From Oligoflexia bacterium (lineage in GTDB: Bacteria > Bdellovibrionota_C > UBA2361 > JAFLCA01): DNA of 64,000 bases. Positions 52,857 to 63,000 of the stretch are shown here, one piece after another. Where the stretch lies: positions 1 to 64,000 of the forward strand of contig JAIBBV010000009.1 in assembly GCA_019694465.1 (NCBI GenBank), written 5' to 3'. The notes under the pieces are model-generated. The model was not told where the DNA came from. It searched no databases and saw only the letters and a program-made list of their open reading frames with translations. How positions within the stretch are numbered: position 1 is the stretch's first letter; every line of letters begins with the position of its first letter. The position numbers and the translations under genes were made by a program.

Positions 52857-54863
52857 CTAAGCCTCAAGCTTTGGCTCACCAAAAGTTGCTTCAAGTTCAG
52901 CTAAGTCGTTAGCTGGCCCGAGTAGCACCACTACATCTTCTGCCTGTATTGCAGTTGTTCCAGCCGGGTTTACAAGTGTTTCGTGTTTGCGGCGTATGGC
53001 GAGGATAGTTACGCCGAATTTGGCGCGCAGGGCCAGATCGGAAAGTGTTTTTCCCTCAGCCTTTGACCCCGCACTGACGCGTAGGCTAAATAGATCAACT
53101 TCGGGCACTAGGTCCGTAAGCTCATGCAGTTTTGGAGAGTGCTGCTGGTGAGTTCGAATCATCTCGTACCCACGAGCGCGGAACTCTTCGGTGAATGTAT
53201 CCAATTCAGCACGAGGCACCAAGTAGCGACGCATTACACGCGATAGTGATTCAACGGCGCTTTCAAACTCATCAGCAATAACTTCCTGTGCGCCTAGTTT
53301 GTAAAGTTCTTGGATTTCATCAATTAGGCGTGTGCGCACAATGATGTAAGCTTTTGGATTCAGGGTGCGAGCGAGTGACACCACCCGCCTTGTTCCGAAA
53401 GGATCTGAAATTGCGACGAAAATAACTTTGGCTGTCTCGATACCCTCTTCGTGCAGAACAGCCTCCTGTGTTGCGTCACCATAAACGACTAAATCTCCGT
53501 TTGCGCGCGCCTTGCGCACAATCTCTGGATTCATATCGAGAGCAACAGCTGGAATATTTGCCATTTTTGCTGCATGCAATACGGCTTCGCCGCTTACGCC
53601 GTAACCTACGCAAAGTACATGGTCCTTTAGTGCCGCGTGCCCCATTAAGTGCTTTGTGTCTTCGGCCCGCCGCCATCCCACCTTTAAGCTATTACTTAGC
53701 GGTAAGGAGCAGATGGCGTCAGCCACTCTTGGCCCGATCGCAAGTAGTAGTGGTGTAAGCGCAATTGTAAGAACAGATACAGCTAAAAAGCCCTGGTATA
53801 ATTCTGATTGCAGAACGCCATGCTTGACGCCTTCTCTGGCAAGCACGAAAGAAAACTCACCCACCTGTGCCAAGGCAAGTCCGGACAATATAGCTGTTCG
53901 CAAGGAGAGCCCCATCGCCAGGGCCGCGGGCGCTGCAAGTAGTGCCTTTAGCACAACCACAAAGAGCGCCAAGGGCAAAATCCCCTCAATGTTCCTTAAC
54001 ACAAATAGTGGATCTAGTAGCATTCCTACTGAGATAAAAAAGACTGTAGTGAAAAGTTGCTGGAATGGGATGATGTTGCCCAGCGCTTGGTGACTATACT
54101 GTGACTCTGAAATAATTAGACCGGCGAGTAAAGCACCCAGTGCGAGTGAAAGGCCTGCCTTTTGTGTAAGAAAGGCAACTGAGAAGCAGATTGCTACTAC
54201 CGCGAAGAGAAATAATTCTCGACTCTTTGTGGCGGCGACTAGGTTAAGAACGCGCGGAACGATCCATTTAGCCGCTATACTCACAAGCGCTAGTACGCAC
54301 AGGCCCTTGAGTAGCATCAATGAGCCATCAATCCACGTAACTTGGCTGTTAGCGCTCAAAAATGGCACCAGCAACATGAGTGGAATGACCGCCAAGTCTT
54401 GGAATATGAGTACAGAGAACGAAACGCGCCCATAGATACTGTCGATTTCCGCGCGATCCTGCAGCAATTTTAAGATTAGGGCTGTGCTGCTTAGTGAAAT
54501 AAGCGCGCCGAGCAGCACGCTCTCGCCCACCGTGAAGCCAAACCAACTCGATAATCCAGCGGTGACAGACAGAGTCAGCGCAAGCTGGACACTGCCAGCT
54601 ACCAAAACCCATTGCTTTATTTGTAGGAGGTTCTGTAAAGAGAACTCCACTCCGATTGAGAACAAGAGGAGGGCAATCCCAACTTCTGCAAGGGCTTCAA
54701 TTTCCTCAAGCGAGGAGACCAGTCCAAGCGCGTTTGGCCCAGCTAAAACACCAGTAACCAAAAAACCAACAATAGCGGGTACGCGCAATCGGTAGCATAG
54801 GACCAACACCCCAATTGATAGGGCAAATACAACGGTGAGTTCTTCAAGTAGATGAAGGTGCAT
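52857..54863 (-). CDS. CPA2-type monovalent cation:proton antiporter (KefB/KefC-like) with TrkA domains
   Basis: A 668-residue protein. The antiporter domain spans about residues 1-385 with many hydrophobic helices (GFLVTGVLAGPNALGLV, LAEVGIALLLFSIGVEFSL, LGALISLSSTALILKLL, LIFQDLAVIPLMLLVPFL). A TrkA-N (RCK) domain follows with the Rossmann loop VLCVGYGVSGEAV and VVYGDATQEAVLHE. A TrkA-C domain ends the protein (KTLSDLALRAKFGVTILAI). It should exchange K+ or Na+ for H+ under nucleotide control. It lies downstream of the Cys-rich lipoprotein on the same strand, 182 bases away, with a 10-base inverted repeat between them. Confidence 0.93.
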   Translation of the reverse strand: MHLHLLEELTVVFALSIGVLVLCYRLRVPAIVGFLVTGVLAGPNALGLVSSLEEIEALAEVGIALLLFSIGVEFSLQNLLQIKQWVLVAGSVQLALTLSVTAGLSSWFGFTVGESVLLGALISLSSTALILKLLQDRAEIDSIYGRVSFSVLIFQDLAVIPLMLLVPFLSANSQVTWIDGSLMLLKGLCVLALVSIAAKWIVPRVLNLVAATKSRELFLFAVVAICFSVAFLTQKAGLSLALGALLAGLIISESQYSHQALGNIIPFQQLFTTVFFISVGMLLDPLFVLRNIEGILPLALFVVVLKALLAAPAALAMGLSLRTAILSGLALAQVGEFSFVLAREGVKHGVLQSELYQGFLAVSVLTIALTPLLLAIGPRVADAICSLPLSNSLKVGWRRAEDTKHLMGHAALKDHVLCVGYGVSGEAVLHAAKMANIPAVALDMNPEIVRKARANGDLVVYGDATQEAVLHEEGIETAKVIFVAISDPFGTRRVVSLARTLNPKAYIIVRTRLIDEIQELYKLGAQEVIADEFESAVESLSRVMRRYLVPRAELDTFTEEFRARGYEMIRTHQQHSPKLHELTDLVPEVDLFSLRVSAGSKAEGKTLSDLALRAKFGVTILAIRRKHETLVNPAGTTAIQAEDVVVLLGPANDLAELEATFGEPKLEA

Positions 54864-54998
54864 ATAAGTAAGCTAGCTTACAGCACTTCTGATTGTAAAG
54901 CACAGCAGGGGTTAAGCGCCAGCGAAGTGCTGGGGAAGAAACGGATGGGAGGGGAATAGCGGATCGATTAGATACTTACGCCGCGGTTGGCTCGGGCA

Positions 54999-55036
54999 TT
55001 TGGCTGCTCCATTTTTTACCTAATGAAGCAGCCAAA
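54999..55036 (-). repeat. Ten-base inverted repeat after the Cys-rich lipoprotein gene
   Basis: TTTGGCTGCT (54999-55008) and AGCAGCCAAA (55027-55036) pair perfectly over an 18-base loop. It begins nine bases after the stop of the minus-strand lipoprotein gene. No T tract follows on the minus strand, so it is more likely an RNA-stabilising or weakly terminating stem than a strong terminator. Confidence 0.55.
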
Positions 55037-55045
55037 CTGTCATTA

Positions 55046-55678
55046 CTACTTTTCCTCAAGATGGCCCTGATCGGCGAGCAAAATGTCTTGATCCGCTGAG
55101 GCCTGCGCTAGCAAGTCCTCCTCCGAGAGGTCAATCCCAGCACATAATGGACTGTCGCGATCGACGGCTATTCCTGCTTGTGCAGCTGCCTCGCACTCTG
55201 GGCATGGCGCGCATGAAACATCGCCGCTTGCGATCCTAAAGGTGATAACAACCTTCTTATTGCCGCCCCCGAGGTTTGTCACCTGAGGTGGGGGGAGATA
55301 TTCGAGCTGAAATCCATTAGCGTGCGCTTTGCAGTGGTTGCCACTGGTGCACTTTTTGCAGAATTTATCGCTATTGCTACTAACATAATTCTCCGCCTCA
55401 GTTTTTGCGGCATTCAATAGGTCCTTCTCTTCATCGGGAGTTATCGAACCGTCCTGTGCGGCGTTGTATACGTTCGTGCTGAACGTGCCACCTACTGATG
55501 TAACAGCATCCCCAATTCCGCGCGCGATACCCTCTATACCTGAGGGAGATTTTGTGACTGTGACCTTAATTGTGTTGCCACTAGCCTTCTCAACATCGCC
55601 ACACTTTATTCCTGAGCATGCCTGTAGTAGCAAGAGCGAGCAGACTAAACCTATACGAGAAATGGGAACAATCTTCAT
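55046..55678 (-). CDS. Cys-rich lipoprotein of unknown function
   Basis: A 210-residue lipoprotein with lipobox LQAC near residue 21 and a strong GGAGG site before the ATG at 55678. A Gly/Ser/Thr-rich stretch (SPSGIEGIARGIGDAVTSVGG) precedes SITPDEEKDLLNAAKTEAENY, which resembles a calcium-binding-like acidic helix. Cys motifs KFCKKCTSGNHCKA and SCAPCPECEAA could bind metal or form disulfides. The tail is acidic (DLSEEDLLAQASADQDILLAD). A stable hairpin sits just upstream of its ribosome site. Unknown family; a metal- or redox-linked envelope role is only a guess. Confidence 0.72.
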   Translation of the reverse strand: MKIVPISRIGLVCSLLLLQACSGIKCGDVEKASGNTIKVTVTKSPSGIEGIARGIGDAVTSVGGTFSTNVYNAAQDGSITPDEEKDLLNAAKTEAENYVSSNSDKFCKKCTSGNHCKAHANGFQLEYLPPPQVTNLGGGNKKVVITFRIASGDVSCAPCPECEAAAQAGIAVDRDSPLCAGIDLSEEDLLAQASADQDILLADQGHLEEK

Positions 55679-55690
55679 ACAACCTCCAAA

Positions 55691-55719
55691 GTATTCACCC
55701 ACTTTTTTGTGGAGAATAC
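55691..55719 (-). promoter_or_regulatory. Leader hairpin abutting the lipoprotein ribosome-binding site
   Basis: Outer arms GTATTC/GAATAC and inner arms CCAC/GTGG pair around a six-base loop. On the minus-strand mRNA the stem ends directly before TTTGGAGG, the Shine-Dalgarno of the lipoprotein gene. It could modulate translation or mRNA stability. No known riboswitch class is recognised. Confidence 0.5.
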
Positions 55720-56071
55720 GCACCTATTCAGCAAACTCAGGCGACATTGCCTGATATTGCTTGTAGACCAGCCCCCAAATGCTTACAGGATCGTGGGGTG
55801 GGCTATTGACCTATTTGCCTAGGTTATTGAGGCGTAGTAGCGAAATGCAACATTATTGCAGGTTAATATACATACTCTGTGAGTGGTCGGCGTTTGGTCT
55901 GTCTTTCCCGTGAGTTAGGTTGATAGCTGTTCTGTGCCATGATGGGCTGTGGCTAGCGTGGATAGGCTAGGTCGGTAAAGTCACACTGTCCAGTAAGTAA
56001 GTGTGCGGAAAACTATCTATAATCTTCACTAATTGCTACGACAGGCAGTGCCTGCGGCAGGTGGCGCCCAG

Positions 56072-56101
56072 TTAAACAAACAGCACCAGGAGCGGGTGCT
56101 G
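56072..56101 (-). terminator. Intrinsic terminator after the HEAT-like gene
   Basis: On the minus strand CAGCACC and GGTGCTG pair over a seven-base loop, followed by TTTGTTTAAC. It begins right at the stop codon of the gene ending at 56102 and closes the glucan synthase/ABC/HEAT-like operon. Confidence 0.75.
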
Positions 56102-58348
56102 CTATTCCCTGGCTGGCATATTGCCCAGCACCAGTTGTGCCGCGCGGCGTTCGAGTTTGTCGGTGGTGTTGTCGGCTATGCTTTGCAATGCAGCATACGC
56201 CCCGTCCGGTAGCTGTTCATCGGCTAAGTTCCAATTGAGGTGGCTTTTTAGCAAGGCGCGCAGAGGTGCATCTAGCTGCTCTACTCTAGACTCAGATCGT
56301 AGAAGCCCCACAATCGCCTCGTAGCGCTGTTCTGGCACATCGGCTGTAACTTCCGCTACCAACAGTGGGATCAAAGAACGGTCTAGATGACTAGCATAGC
56401 CGATAGCTCGTAATACTAAATGACGATCGCGCGGAGCGCTTTTATCAAGCAGTGATGTAAGAAGCGATCCGGCATCAGCTAGTGCCAAGTCGGATAGGCA
56501 GGGCCCTATCTTAAAATAGTTCTGTTGCAGATAATCGCTGCGCTTGTTGGCATCGGTACTAAGTTCCCAAAAAAGTTGTAGCGCTTTGCATTGAACGGCT
56601 GATGGGCTGATAGAGATTTCCCCCAGAGCATCCAAGTAATTAGCTCTTGCCTCTTTCGAAAGTAGCGCCAACAACGCCACCAGCTTCTCGGGCATGGGCG
56701 CAACTGCCGCGATCGTGTCGCGTAGCTGCGCCTCAAGCGCGGAAGAGATGCTTGGCAAGGCTGCTGCAAGTTGTAGCAGCTCATTCGAGACAGCCTTTTT
56801 CTCATTAATGCAGGATGAGATGCGTGAGTCAATCAATGTCGTGTAGCTTGGTAACTTAGCTAATAACAAAAGGTCACTAATGTTATCGCATGGCCAGGTA
56901 GGCAGCAGTTTGCCCAACAATTCGTTAGTACTTTTATCGCTCTCGTCCATGCTAGCTAGTAGCAGAGCGGCATAGTCTCGAGAATTTCCAAGTAACTTGC
57001 GCTTAAGAATGCGCAGTAAATCAGGAGCAGCTGCTTTTGCTGAGGGAGCGAGTGCTTGGGCGCAGGTGCGTCGCACGGCACTGCGCGTGTCGCTAATCAA
57101 ACTTAGGCAGGGGCCCAGGCTGCGGTAGGGGGCTTCCGCTAGCGCAGGCAAAGCTTGAAGTGCAAGCTGGTGCACTTTTAGATCGTTGCCCTTTAGTGCT
57201 GAAAAAATAGTATCAGCGCTTTGGCGAAAGGCGATCTTTAATAGAGTTACTGCTGGATGTTCAAAAGGGCAATCCGGGCAGGGGATGGATAAAGCTTGGC
57301 TAATGAGTGATTGTGCTGAATCGAAGTTTCTACCAGGCATTAACTTAGTCAGCGCACTCAAAATGGCTAGAGTTGCTGCTGTGTCTCCGCGCGACATAGT
57401 ATCTCGCGCAATCTTAATCAGGCTGGCAAACAGTTCTCCCCCGGAGGCTAATCCCACTTTCTGTGAGCACCAGGCCGGTACTGTTTCTACATTTCCTGCC
57501 ACTATTTCTAGCCCCGCCAAGGCTTGAAGTCTGCAAGCGCCTTCTTTACTTGCCAGGTCAAGAATTGCTTGAACAAGCTCATCGCTAGGACAGGCGACAG
57601 ACTTAGCAACTTCAAGCGCCCGTTCGCAGGTCTTAGCATCAATAATTTGACTCTTGAGTATCCGCTCAATTTGTCCGTCACCTGGATCAAGCCATGCCAG
57701 TAATCGGCGCTGGGCTGCAATTTCATTGGAATTGCCTTCTGCAGACAGAACTGCTGGTACCAGCGCAGCTAAAAGCGCTTGGCTGGGGAAATATAAGGCT
57801 ATGTTGTGGCTCGGACCTTCTAGTTTTTTGGTGAGTACTGGCAGTAGCTCAGGTAGTAAGTCAGCAGCTACGCTAGGGCTAAGTGAAGCGGCTATAGCCA
57901 GTGCCGCGTCTTCTGTCACTTGGCGCAGATCTCTACTCGCAAGCGGGTCTGTGCTGGTTTGTACCAGATCGCCAAGTGCACCCGCTCCATCAGACCCAAG
58001 CTTCGCTAATAGGCGTGCTGCGCATACTTTACTCTTATCCTCGCGAACAGCTCCTAGCGCGCGGGCTAAGCTGTTGGGGTCGCCCACACTGCTTGGCAGG
58101 CTGCCCGGCAGTGCTACTGCCGGCGTCAAGACTGAAATGGCGCGAGGATCTGCCGGCTCCATGAATTGCAGATTTAGGACATTCTTTAAGTAAGGCGCTA
58201 AGTCCTTGCGACCTGCTGGATCCAGGGAATCGAAGGCTAGTGTAGCTTTGTCGCAATCTTGGAGCACTAAATCTCGAATAGATACATCAGCTATGGCGCA
58301 TGAGGCGCTAAGCCAAAGCGAGGCTAGGCCTAGGAGGACTCTCTTCAT
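56102..58348 (-). CDS. Exported HEAT-like repeat protein
   Basis: A 748-residue protein with a signal peptide (VLLGLASLWLSASCAIA). Nearly all of it is made of helix pairs of about 35-40 residues rich in Leu and Ala, e.g. KVCAARLLAKLGSDGAGALGDL, EDAALAIAASLSPSVAADLL, VRRTCAQALAPSAKAAAPDLL and RYEAIVGLLRSESRVEQLDA. This is the pattern of HEAT/armadillo-type solenoids that bind proteins. Its start overlaps the stop of the ABC gene by four bases (ATGA), showing translational coupling. It may be a periplasmic partner of that transporter. The terminator follows at its stop codon. Confidence 0.78.
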   Translation of the reverse strand: MKRVLLGLASLWLSASCAIADVSIRDLVLQDCDKATLAFDSLDPAGRKDLAPYLKNVLNLQFMEPADPRAISVLTPAVALPGSLPSSVGDPNSLARALGAVREDKSKVCAARLLAKLGSDGAGALGDLVQTSTDPLASRDLRQVTEDAALAIAASLSPSVAADLLPELLPVLTKKLEGPSHNIALYFPSQALLAALVPAVLSAEGNSNEIAAQRRLLAWLDPGDGQIERILKSQIIDAKTCERALEVAKSVACPSDELVQAILDLASKEGACRLQALAGLEIVAGNVETVPAWCSQKVGLASGGELFASLIKIARDTMSRGDTAATLAILSALTKLMPGRNFDSAQSLISQALSIPCPDCPFEHPAVTLLKIAFRQSADTIFSALKGNDLKVHQLALQALPALAEAPYRSLGPCLSLISDTRSAVRRTCAQALAPSAKAAAPDLLRILKRKLLGNSRDYAALLLASMDESDKSTNELLGKLLPTWPCDNISDLLLLAKLPSYTTLIDSRISSCINEKKAVSNELLQLAAALPSISSALEAQLRDTIAAVAPMPEKLVALLALLSKEARANYLDALGEISISPSAVQCKALQLFWELSTDANKRSDYLQQNYFKIGPCLSDLALADAGSLLTSLLDKSAPRDRHLVLRAIGYASHLDRSLIPLLVAEVTADVPEQRYEAIVGLLRSESRVEQLDAPLRALLKSHLNWNLADEQLPDGAYAALQSIADNTTDKLERRAAQLVLGNMPARE

Positions 58349-60024
58349 TCGTCGTCCTCCGTAAGGCGCTCTAGGCGCCAGGCCCCATCACCTGTTAGTT
58401 CGAGTACCCAATTATGGTATTTTTGCAAATTGGAGCGGTATCCAACGCTCACAATCATGCGGGCGAACCCCTGAATGCGCTCATAAATTCTTCTTTCGCC
58501 TTCTTCGTCGATGGCGGTCGTAGCTTCATCCAAAAAGACATAGGCTGGTTTGCGTAACATTAGGCGCGCAAGTCCGATACGCTGCTGTTCACCGTTTGAA
58601 AGCGTGGCAGCCCAATCTACATTGGCCTCAAATCCACCCACACGGTGGAACATATCTAGCAGTTCCACCTCTTCTAGGACTTTAAGCAGCTCCTGATCTG
58701 TGAAGCCACTGCGAGGGCTAGCATACAGAAGTTGTGCGCGCAGGGTTCCCAGTACTAAGTACGGGCGCTGAGGCACGAACATGCTTAGACTTGGCGAAGG
58801 GCGCAAGATTGTCCCAGACTCAGCATCCCATAGACCGCCCAGAACTCTAAGCACGGAGCTCTTTCCACAACCGCTTGGTCCGCATATTAGCAGCGCGCCA
58901 TGAGAAATGGATAGATTTAGTGAATCAACTAGAGTTCGCCGGCGATCTGGTGTCAAGACTGTCAGATCCTTTAACGTCAACTCCTCGGCATCCTGTAGAG
59001 GCACTCCCTGGCGTGGCTCATTTGCAGCCTGCAGTACCTCAGTGAAGACTCCTAAGCGGCGTATGACTGCTGCGTAGCTTGATAAGCTCCCAAAGTTTGT
59101 GACTATTACTGACAGCGCATTTATTACGTGTCCAAAAGCGACAGCAGCCTGAGTGATGACGCCAAATTCAATCTCGCCGCGCAAATACAAAGGCGCAACA
59201 ACCACTGTCGGCAGAATAATGAGCACGTAGTTATAGCCAGTGGTAAAGAAATTAAGAGTCCTATTACGGTTAATAATTCGCAGCAATGTGCGTAGTGTTT
59301 CCTTGAGGCGCTGCCGTGCACGTGAGCGCTCGCGCTTCTCGTCATGATAAAATGCGATAGATTCGGAGTTGTCGCGAACTTTGATCAGCTTGTAGCGATA
59401 ATCAGCTTCCTTTTTTAGAAGTTCGAAGTTTAGGTTGATTAATGGACGTCCCAGTAGGTAGGTGACCAGAGATCCAAATGCTGCGTAGAGCACCGCCGCT
59501 ACAGTAAGCGTCCATGAGATTGACCACAGAACTCCCATGAAGGCAAAAAGGGCAATGCCTGATTGAAGAAAAATTAGAAAAAGGGAGAGCGAGACTGTGC
59601 AAAAAGTTCTGACATCTTCTTCGATACGTTGATCGGGGTTATCAATCTTTCCGTACCAACCAAGGCGGTAGTAAGCCTGGGCATTAAAATAAGTTGACAA
59701 TATATTATGGCTGAACCAGCGTCGCCACATTAGCGCAAGGCGCTCCTCTGTGTAGCGGTAGAAAACAGCCAATGGAACGGCTACAGCGAAGGCCAATAGG
59801 TAAAAGTAAAGGCTATGTAAAAATTTATCACGCTCACGTAGTGAGAGCGCCGTCATGAAGTCGCGACCGATATAGCTCAGAACGACATCGAATCCTTTAA
59901 TGCACAAAGAAAGCGCGAGCAACATGCCAAGCATGCCGCGCGCCTTCCAGCGGACCTCAGACCAGAAAAATGGTTTAGCGAGGCGATACAGACGAAGCCA
60001 AGCGGTGCGATCAAAAGCAGTCAT
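58345..60024 (-). CDS. ABCD-type (SbmA/BacA-like) ABC transporter with an altered switch histidine
   Basis: A 559-residue ABC protein of the ABC_membrane_2 type. The membrane half includes YIGRDFMTALSLRERDKF and RWFSHNILSTYFNAQAYYRLG, landmarks of ABCD/SbmA-like proteins, plus several spans (LYFYLLAFAVAVPLAVFY, LFLIFLQSGIALFAFMGVLW). The ATPase half has Walker A GPSGCGKSS, signature LSNGEQQRIG and Walker B AYVFLDEATTAID. The H-loop reads SVGYRSNL where His is expected before Arg, a one-base change (TAC for CAC). It follows the glucan synthase gene by 74 bases and overlaps the HEAT-like gene. Export or uptake of glucan is possible from context only. Confidence 0.88.
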   Translation of the reverse strand: MTAFDRTAWLRLYRLAKPFFWSEVRWKARGMLGMLLALSLCIKGFDVVLSYIGRDFMTALSLRERDKFLHSLYFYLLAFAVAVPLAVFYRYTEERLALMWRRWFSHNILSTYFNAQAYYRLGWYGKIDNPDQRIEEDVRTFCTVSLSLFLIFLQSGIALFAFMGVLWSISWTLTVAAVLYAAFGSLVTYLLGRPLINLNFELLKKEADYRYKLIKVRDNSESIAFYHDEKRERSRARQRLKETLRTLLRIINRNRTLNFFTTGYNYVLIILPTVVVAPLYLRGEIEFGVITQAAVAFGHVINALSVIVTNFGSLSSYAAVIRRLGVFTEVLQAANEPRQGVPLQDAEELTLKDLTVLTPDRRRTLVDSLNLSISHGALLICGPSGCGKSSVLRVLGGLWDAESGTILRPSPSLSMFVPQRPYLVLGTLRAQLLYASPRSGFTDQELLKVLEEVELLDMFHRVGGFEANVDWAATLSNGEQQRIGLARLMLRKPAYVFLDEATTAIDEEGERRIYERIQGFARMIVSVGYRSNLQKYHNWVLELTGDGAWRLERLTEDDE

Positions 60025-60098
60025 TAATGAATAGTTTTACCCTGAGCCAATCGCTTCCTCAATGGTTAGCCTTGTGATTAGCGCTTAAGAATCCTTGT

Positions 60099-63000
60099 TT
60101 AGCCAAGAAGCGCCTCGACCGCTACCTCACCATAATAGCCATCAAGTGCCACCACGTTGGCTGGCGCCGCAGCCCCGTTTACGGTGATAGATTTGAGTCC
60201 TTGGGTAACCCCGTTTGGATTCAAGACCCGTATATTAAACGTAGCCCGCCCGCGTGTGAACTTGACCCAGTACTCCCTCCATGACGATGGGATATGGGGG
60301 TCGAGGGTGAAACTATTCTCTCGTAGTTGCAGGCCAAGCAGGGTATGCAGACCGACTTGGTACAGCCAACCCGATGATCCAGTGTACCAGCTCCAACCGA
60401 CATGCCCTAACTGTGCGGGATTTGAGTAAACATCTCCAGCCACAACGTATGGCTCACCACGATAGCGCTTTAGGCCTGCATCTTGGGCGCAAATGTCAAT
60501 CGGATTTATAAGCTTGAACAGCTCAAATGCGCGATCGCTCTGGCCTAGCATGGCTGTGGCCATGATGAACCAGGCTGCTGCGTGAGTGTACTGACCGCCA
60601 TTTTCACGTAAGCCAGGCAAATAGCCCTTAATGTATCCAGGCTGTTCAGCGCCCTTATCAAAGGAAGGTGTGAGCAGCTTGATGATTCGAGCATTAGCAT
60701 CGACCAGCTGTTTGTCGGCCGCCGCCATGGCTTGAAGTTGCCGCTCTTTCTGCGCAGTTCCTGCTATGACTGACCAACTCTGGGATAGGGAGTCAATCTT
60801 ACAGTCTTGGTTAGCGGAGCTCCCTAAAGGAGTGCCATCATCAAAGAATGCGCGCTTGTACCAGTTGCCGTCCCAGGCTGAGAGCTCGGCTGCAGCCGTA
60901 AGGGCTTCAATCTTCATGCTGTATTTTTGGGCATTCTCAGAATCACCGCGCTTTTGGCAAACTGGGATGAAACGACGCAGTACGTCAATTAAGAACCAGG
61001 CAACCCAAACGCTTTCACCTTTGCCGCCGATACCAATTTCGTTCATTCCATCGTTCCAGTCGCCAACTCCCATAAGTGGAAGCCCATGCGCCCCAACTGG
61101 GAAAGATCGCGCGATAGCGCGTAAGCAATGTTCATAAATTGACGCTCGCTGCATGGACTCTTTAGGGTGCATGTAGGTCTCATGCTGGTGTTCTTCAAGT
61201 AGGGGCGCCTCAACAAAAGGGGCTTCCGCATCTAGGAGTGACCAGTCGCCTGTCGCTTCTAGGTAGCGCGCAGTGGCATATGGCAGCCAGAGGTAGTCAT
61301 CGGAGAACTTTGTGCGTGTGCCGCGACCACTTGGTGGATGCCACCAGTGCTGCACATCACCCTCAATAAATTGACGTGAGGCATGCAGCAGAATCTGATT
61401 GCGGGTTAGGTCCGGGTCTACGCTTAAGAGCGCCAAAGAGTCTTGCAGCTGATCGCGGAAGCCATAGGCGCCGCCGCTCTGATAGAAAGCAGAGCGCGCG
61501 AAAATGCGACAGGACAGAGTTTGGTAGGTTAACCAGCCATTCATTAGTGTATTGAAGGACTGATCAGGTGTCTTAACTTGTACTGTCTGCGTGTACTTCT
61601 TCCAAAAGTCCACAGCCTGTTCGTGTTGCTTGTGGTACTCGGAGAAAGAGCGTGCGCTTGTAGCTGTAACGCGCAACTCATCAAGAGTTGCTTCTTCAGC
61701 CATGAAGAACAGAATTTCACGCTCTTCGGATGGCTTGAGGGTAACGTTGACGCTCAATACTCCACATGAATCAAGGCCGACTGCGCATTTATTGCTGAGC
61801 TTCACAGTACCGCTCTTATTGTTAATAGCTTCAGGAGCAGCCAATCCGTGATGTCGTCCGATGAATTCGTGCCTACTGGTTGCGTATCCAGCTAGGTCCA
61901 GATTACAGCCAATCGCTGCAATTCTACCGGCGAATTCATTAGCCCAGGGGTTACGCACATACAAAGTATTGCTGCGTTCATCCATGCCGGGCACGAGATA
62001 GCGGTAGCTTTGCTCACGCGCTACGCCCAGTACCCATTCAACGTATAGATACAACTCGAGCTTGCGTTGACTATTGCCAGAGTTCTTTAGTCTTAAGTGC
62101 CACCATTTCACGTTGCGGGTAGGGGAGCATGAGATAGTCAGTTCACTTTCAATTTCTTGGGCGTTAGTCAGGAAGGAACTCCATCCAAAGCCGTGGCTTA
62201 CCAAGTAAGAATCTTCGTTGCGAACTGGTAGAGGGGTGGGGCACCACACATGGCCAGAAGCAGCGTCGCGGATATACAGCACCTCTCCACGCGCATCGAC
62301 TACAGGATCGTTCGACCACGGAGTAAGTTTGTATTCACGACTATTTTGCGACCACGTGTATCCGCCACCGCTTTCCGTGACTAGACAGCCGAAGTACTTA
62401 TTGGCAATAACGTTGCTCCATGGCAAGGGTGGCAACTTGTCGCCACTGATTGTCATTTCATATATGTGCCCGCCATCTATGAAGCCGCCAAAGTCATTTT
62501 CAAAGTCACGTTTTCCACTATGTTCGATCATGCGTGCGGCTGGCTTGGCGCGTTCAAGCCGGATTGGCTTACGACGTCTACGGGGTGGCTCGACATCTTT
62601 AAATTGCAGTTGATCGCTTAGTGAGCCATGCGATCCATGCAGCAGCACACGCGCTACGCTCTCAAGTAAGATTACCTCTTCATCCGAAAGCTGCGAAATG
62701 CTCCGCAAGAATAGTCCTCCGCGTTGTTCGACGAAGGCACTGTTGCCGCCGGCACGAAGTATAAACTCCAACTCTTCATGGAAGTTTCTCAAGTAGCCAC
62801 CTGGATATTCATCTAGAATTACTAGGTCGAAAGCTACTCCACGTAAGCGCAAGAATTCATGCGCTAGCACTAGTTCCTGTGCTACCGATACTTGCTCCGG
62901 GTCGCTCACGCGCAAGAGTACAATCGGCAAATCTCCCGATATACCAAAGCGCCATAGGCCTGACTGTCCCAGTGTGTTGCGTTGTAGGGTATGCTCACGC

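Larger units (their letters stand above)
55679..56101. other. 423-base intergenic region between two minus-strand genes
   Basis: It contains the lipoprotein leader hairpin at 55691-55719 and, at the far end, the terminator of the HEAT-like gene (56072-56101). Between them I see no coding frame, tRNA or clear promoter hexamers. Transcription of the lipoprotein must start inside this stretch. Confidence 0.5.
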
